Positions 5,054-6,716 of a DNA stretch of 6,716 nt are shown one piece after another. The translations under genes and the position numbers were made by a program. The first letter of the stretch is position 1; every line of letters starts with the position of its first letter. Below the pieces are notes generated by a model, which saw nothing but the letters and a program-made list of their open reading frames with translations, ran no database searches and was not told where the DNA came from. The stretch covers positions 1 to 6,716 of the forward strand of contig JAVYAJ010000043.1 of assembly GCA_032229885.1 (NCBI GenBank). The letters run 5' to 3'. Origin of the DNA: Anammoximicrobium sp032229885. Lineage in GTDB: Bacteria; Planctomycetota; Planctomycetia; Pirellulales; Pirellulaceae.

Positions 5054-6496
5054 ATGCGCCGCCGACGAAGCCTGATTTCCGTGCCTTGGACCGTGCTGGG
5101 GTCCGCCTTGTGGACCGCGCTGCTGGCCGTGTCGGCCGCCAGCGCAGACGAGTCGCCCTCCCGCGATCTGGTCGATCACGATCCGGTCGATATCGGCACA
5201 CGCCGCGAGCTGCTGGTCGATGATTACCTGATCGGCCAGCTCGAGGGCGGCGCCCGCCAAGTCCTGCACAAGCCGGCCCCCCAAGAAGTCGTGCTGGTGA
5301 CCGACGAGCCGTGGGAGGGCAACACGTGTGCCTATTATACGGTGTTCCAGGATGGCGATCGGTATCGGATGTATTATCGAGGCGCGCATTACGACGAGCA
5401 AGCGCGCCGTTCGGCCCATCCGGAGGTCGTGTGCTATGCGGAAAGCCGCGATGGAATCCACTGGGTCAAACCGAAACTCGACCTGTGCGAGTTTGGCGGC
5501 TCGAAAGCCAACAACATCATCTGGTCGGGACCCGGCGGCCACAACTTTACGCCGTTCAAAGACGCCAACCCGGCATCCCCGGCCGATTCACGGTACAAGG
5601 CGTTGGCGCTGGGCCGAGGAGGCTTGCTCGCCCTGCGGTCGGCCGACGGGGTGCACTGGTCGTTGATCCGCGACCAGCCGGTGATCACCAAGGGCGCGTT
5701 CGACTCGCAGAACCTGGCGTTCTGGGATCCGCACGCGAAAGTCTATCGCGAGTTTCACCGCCAATTTCGCGGCGTTCGCGATATCATGACCGGGACCTCG
5801 CCCGATTTTCTGAACTGGACCGAGCCGGTGTTTCTCGAGTATCCGGGCGCGCCCAAAGAAGAGCTGTACACCAACGCGGTCATGAGCTATCCGCGAGCGC
5901 CGCATCTGCTGATTGGCTTTCCCACGCGGTTTTTTCAAGCCCGCGGCCAGCAGGTCGAACCGGTGTTCATGACCAGTCGCGACGGGTTGCGTTTTCATCG
6001 TTGGCCCGAGGCCTTGATCCCCGTCACGGCGCCGAAAGACCGCGACGGAAACCGCAGCAACTATATGGCCTGGGGGTTGGTCCAACTGCCGGGCAATGAC
6101 CGCGAACTGTCGGTGTACGCGACCGAGGCCTACTATACAGGCCCGGACAGCCGGGTGCGGCGGTTTACGTTCCGGATGGACGGGTTCGTGTCGGTGCGGG
6201 CCGCGGCGGCCGGCGGCAGCTTGCTCACCAAGCCGCTGCGCTTCTCCGGCAAACACTTGACGATCAACGCCGTCACCGCCGCCACGGGCCAGATCCGCGT
6301 CGAACTGGTGGACACGGCGGGCGCGGCCATCCCCGGCTTGTCGCTGGACGATTGTCAACCGTTCCGCGGCGACGCGATCGAACACACGGTCGCCTGGAAA
6401 GACGACCATGCGCTGGCGAACTGGGCCGGCAAACCGATCCGCCTGCGCTTCGAGCTGCGCGACGCAGACCTGTTTGCGCTGCGATTCACGGAATAA
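5054..6496 (+). CDS. Secreted five-bladed beta-propeller protein, glycosyl hydrolase-like
   Basis: A 480-residue exported protein. It starts MRRRRSLIS, has a hydrophobic stretch, and a likely cleavage after ASA (residue 31). The arginine run makes a Tat route conceivable, but the motif is imperfect. The body has the repeats of a GH43/GH32-type five-bladed propeller: S-x-D-G-x-x-W-like motifs at 131-137, 196-202, 249-255 and a variant at 308-317, about 53-65 residues apart. The family's opening ELLVDDYLI (about 52-60), the segment PWEGNTCAYYTVFQDGDRYRMYYRG and FWDP (223-226) are also present. Residues from about 379 form a second small beta-rich domain (LRFSGKHLTINA to LFALRF). Planctomycetes carry many such proteins, presumed to act on polysaccharides in the periplasm or outside the cell. 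I cannot assign catalytic residues or a substrate, and activity is inferred from fold only. It is transcribed away from the minus-strand operon, with no plus-strand partner visible. Confidence 0.85.
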   Translation: MRRRRSLISVPWTVLGSALWTALLAVSAASADESPSRDLVDHDPVDIGTRRELLVDDYLIGQLEGGARQVLHKPAPQEVVLVTDEPWEGNTCAYYTVFQDGDRYRMYYRGAHYDEQARRSAHPEVVCYAESRDGIHWVKPKLDLCEFGGSKANNIIWSGPGGHNFTPFKDANPASPADSRYKALALGRGGLLALRSADGVHWSLIRDQPVITKGAFDSQNLAFWDPHAKVYREFHRQFRGVRDIMTGTSPDFLNWTEPVFLEYPGAPKEELYTNAVMSYPRAPHLLIGFPTRFFQARGQQVEPVFMTSRDGLRFHRWPEALIPVTAPKDRDGNRSNYMAWGLVQLPGNDRELSVYATEAYYTGPDSRVRRFTFRMDGFVSVRAAAAGGSLLTKPLRFSGKHLTINAVTAATGQIRVELVDTAGAAIPGLSLDDCQPFRGDAIEHTVAWKDDHALANWAGKPIRLRFELRDADLFALRFTE

Positions 6497-6514
6497 CCGC
6501 GCTGTCCTATTGAC

Positions 6515-6530
6515 GCGGGCTGTCGCCCGC
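6515..6530 (+). terminator. Hairpin after the propeller gene, possible terminator without a U-tract
   Basis: GCGGGC-TGTC-GCCCGC is a perfect 6-bp stem with a 4-nt loop, 18 bp after the stop codon. No run of T follows, so it is not a classical intrinsic terminator. It may block RNA decay, assist termination, or simply be the first of the palindromes filling this region. Confidence 0.35.
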
Positions 6531-6570
6531 AACCCAAGAATCTGTTTGGCCGCAGGCCTCCGATCACCGT

Positions 6571-6595
6571 AGCCCGGGGGCAACGCCCCAGGGCT
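6571..6595. repeat. Perfect hairpin with one internal mismatch, left arm of an inverted-repeat element
   Basis: AGCCC (6571-6575) pairs with GGGCT (6591-6595), and GGGGC (6577-6581) pairs with GCCCC (6585-6589) around an AAC loop. Only the G-A pair at 6576/6590 interrupts it. The inner core returns in opposite orientation at the right window edge. Confidence 0.75.
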
Positions 6596-6715
6596 GGCGC
6601 CGCGCGTGTGCCTCTTTTGACCGAAGGCCATATTCATCCGGGCCGCGGTGACACGTTGATGTTGGCCTTCGGCCAACACGGTTGCTGTCATCTCTGACTC
6701 CTGGGGCGTTGCCCC
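6577..6715. repeat. Nested palindromic intergenic element, REP- or MITE-like, possibly continuing past the edge
   Basis: A 16-bp inverted repeat GGGGCAACGCCCCAGG (plus strand 6577-6592; minus strand 6715-6700) encloses about 107 bp, and each arm is itself a hairpin. Inside lies a second inverted repeat, CCGAAGGCCA (6621-6630) with TGGCCTTCGG (6663-6672), and the right copy of this is also part of a hairpin. No open reading frame of note is present. Mirror symmetry at two scales suggests a mobile non-autonomous repeat or a family of repetitive extragenic palindromes. Whether it is repeated elsewhere in the genome cannot be seen here. Confidence 0.55.
6660..6678. repeat. Perfect 8-bp hairpin
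   Basis: TGTTGGCC-TTC-GGCCAACA forms an uninterrupted 8-bp stem with a 3-nt loop. A shorter relative, GGCC-GCA-GGCC preceded by TT, lies at 6548-6558. It is the strongest hairpin of the region and has no U-tract on either strand. Confidence 0.75.
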
Positions 6716-6716
6716 A
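6702..6716. repeat. Hairpin at the window edge, inverted copy of the one at 6577-6589
   Basis: TGGGGC-GTT-GCCCCA is a perfect 6-bp stem reaching the last base of the window, so it may continue. Its reverse complement matches the core of the hairpin at 6577-6592. Confidence 0.7.

Noticed and set aside
5588..6691. Minus-strand open frame opposite the propeller gene and running into the palindrome cluster
   Set aside because: No motif and no ribosome binding site, and its beginning lies in hairpin-rich noncoding DNA. It is a GC-driven shadow.

Overview
The window looks like chromosomal DNA of a planctomycete, probably a Pirellulales-type bacterium. The evidence is the GC-rich coding sequence, a DUF1559 prepilin-like gene with an FTLIELL amino terminus, a Ser/Thr kinase with the short amino-terminal domain common in this phylum, a secreted five-bladed-propeller glycosidase-like protein, and a cluster of GC-rich palindromes between genes. 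This assignment rests on recognising families by eye; no search was run.

Layout. Positions 1-674 (minus strand) hold a DUF1559 prepilin-like gene cut by the left edge. Positions 675-1127 are its regulatory leader. Read on the minus strand, this has a sigma70-like promoter (1028-1056), a full cobalamin riboswitch aptamer (824-1012), a hairpin that could be the kissing partner of loop L5 (790-819), about 115 nt of further leader, and a strong Shine-Dalgarno (682-689). Positions 1128-2414 (minus) encode a cytoplasmic Hanks-type Ser/Thr kinase. Positions 2609-3265 (minus) encode a LolD/MacB-type ABC ATPase. Its start lies 2 nt after the stop of a gene at 3268-4818 (minus) for an exported protein with an Ala/Pro-rich linker and a C-terminal membrane anchor. 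A divergent intergenic region (4819-5053) separates this from a plus-strand gene (5054-6496) for a secreted propeller protein of glycosyl-hydrolase type. The right end (6497-6716) has no gene and is packed with short perfect hairpins and nested inverted repeats.

How the parts may work together. The exported anchored protein and the ATPase almost certainly form one transcript, but no permease is visible, so the transporter is incomplete here or the ATPase serves another membrane partner. The kinase follows on the same strand after 194 bp and may have its own promoter. The most notable point is that a B12 riboswitch with its own promoter stands directly before a prepilin-like DUF1559 gene rather than before a recognisable cobalamin synthesis or uptake gene. 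Either the DUF1559 protein is B12-regulated in its own right, or it is the first gene of a B12-regulated operon continuing beyond the left edge.
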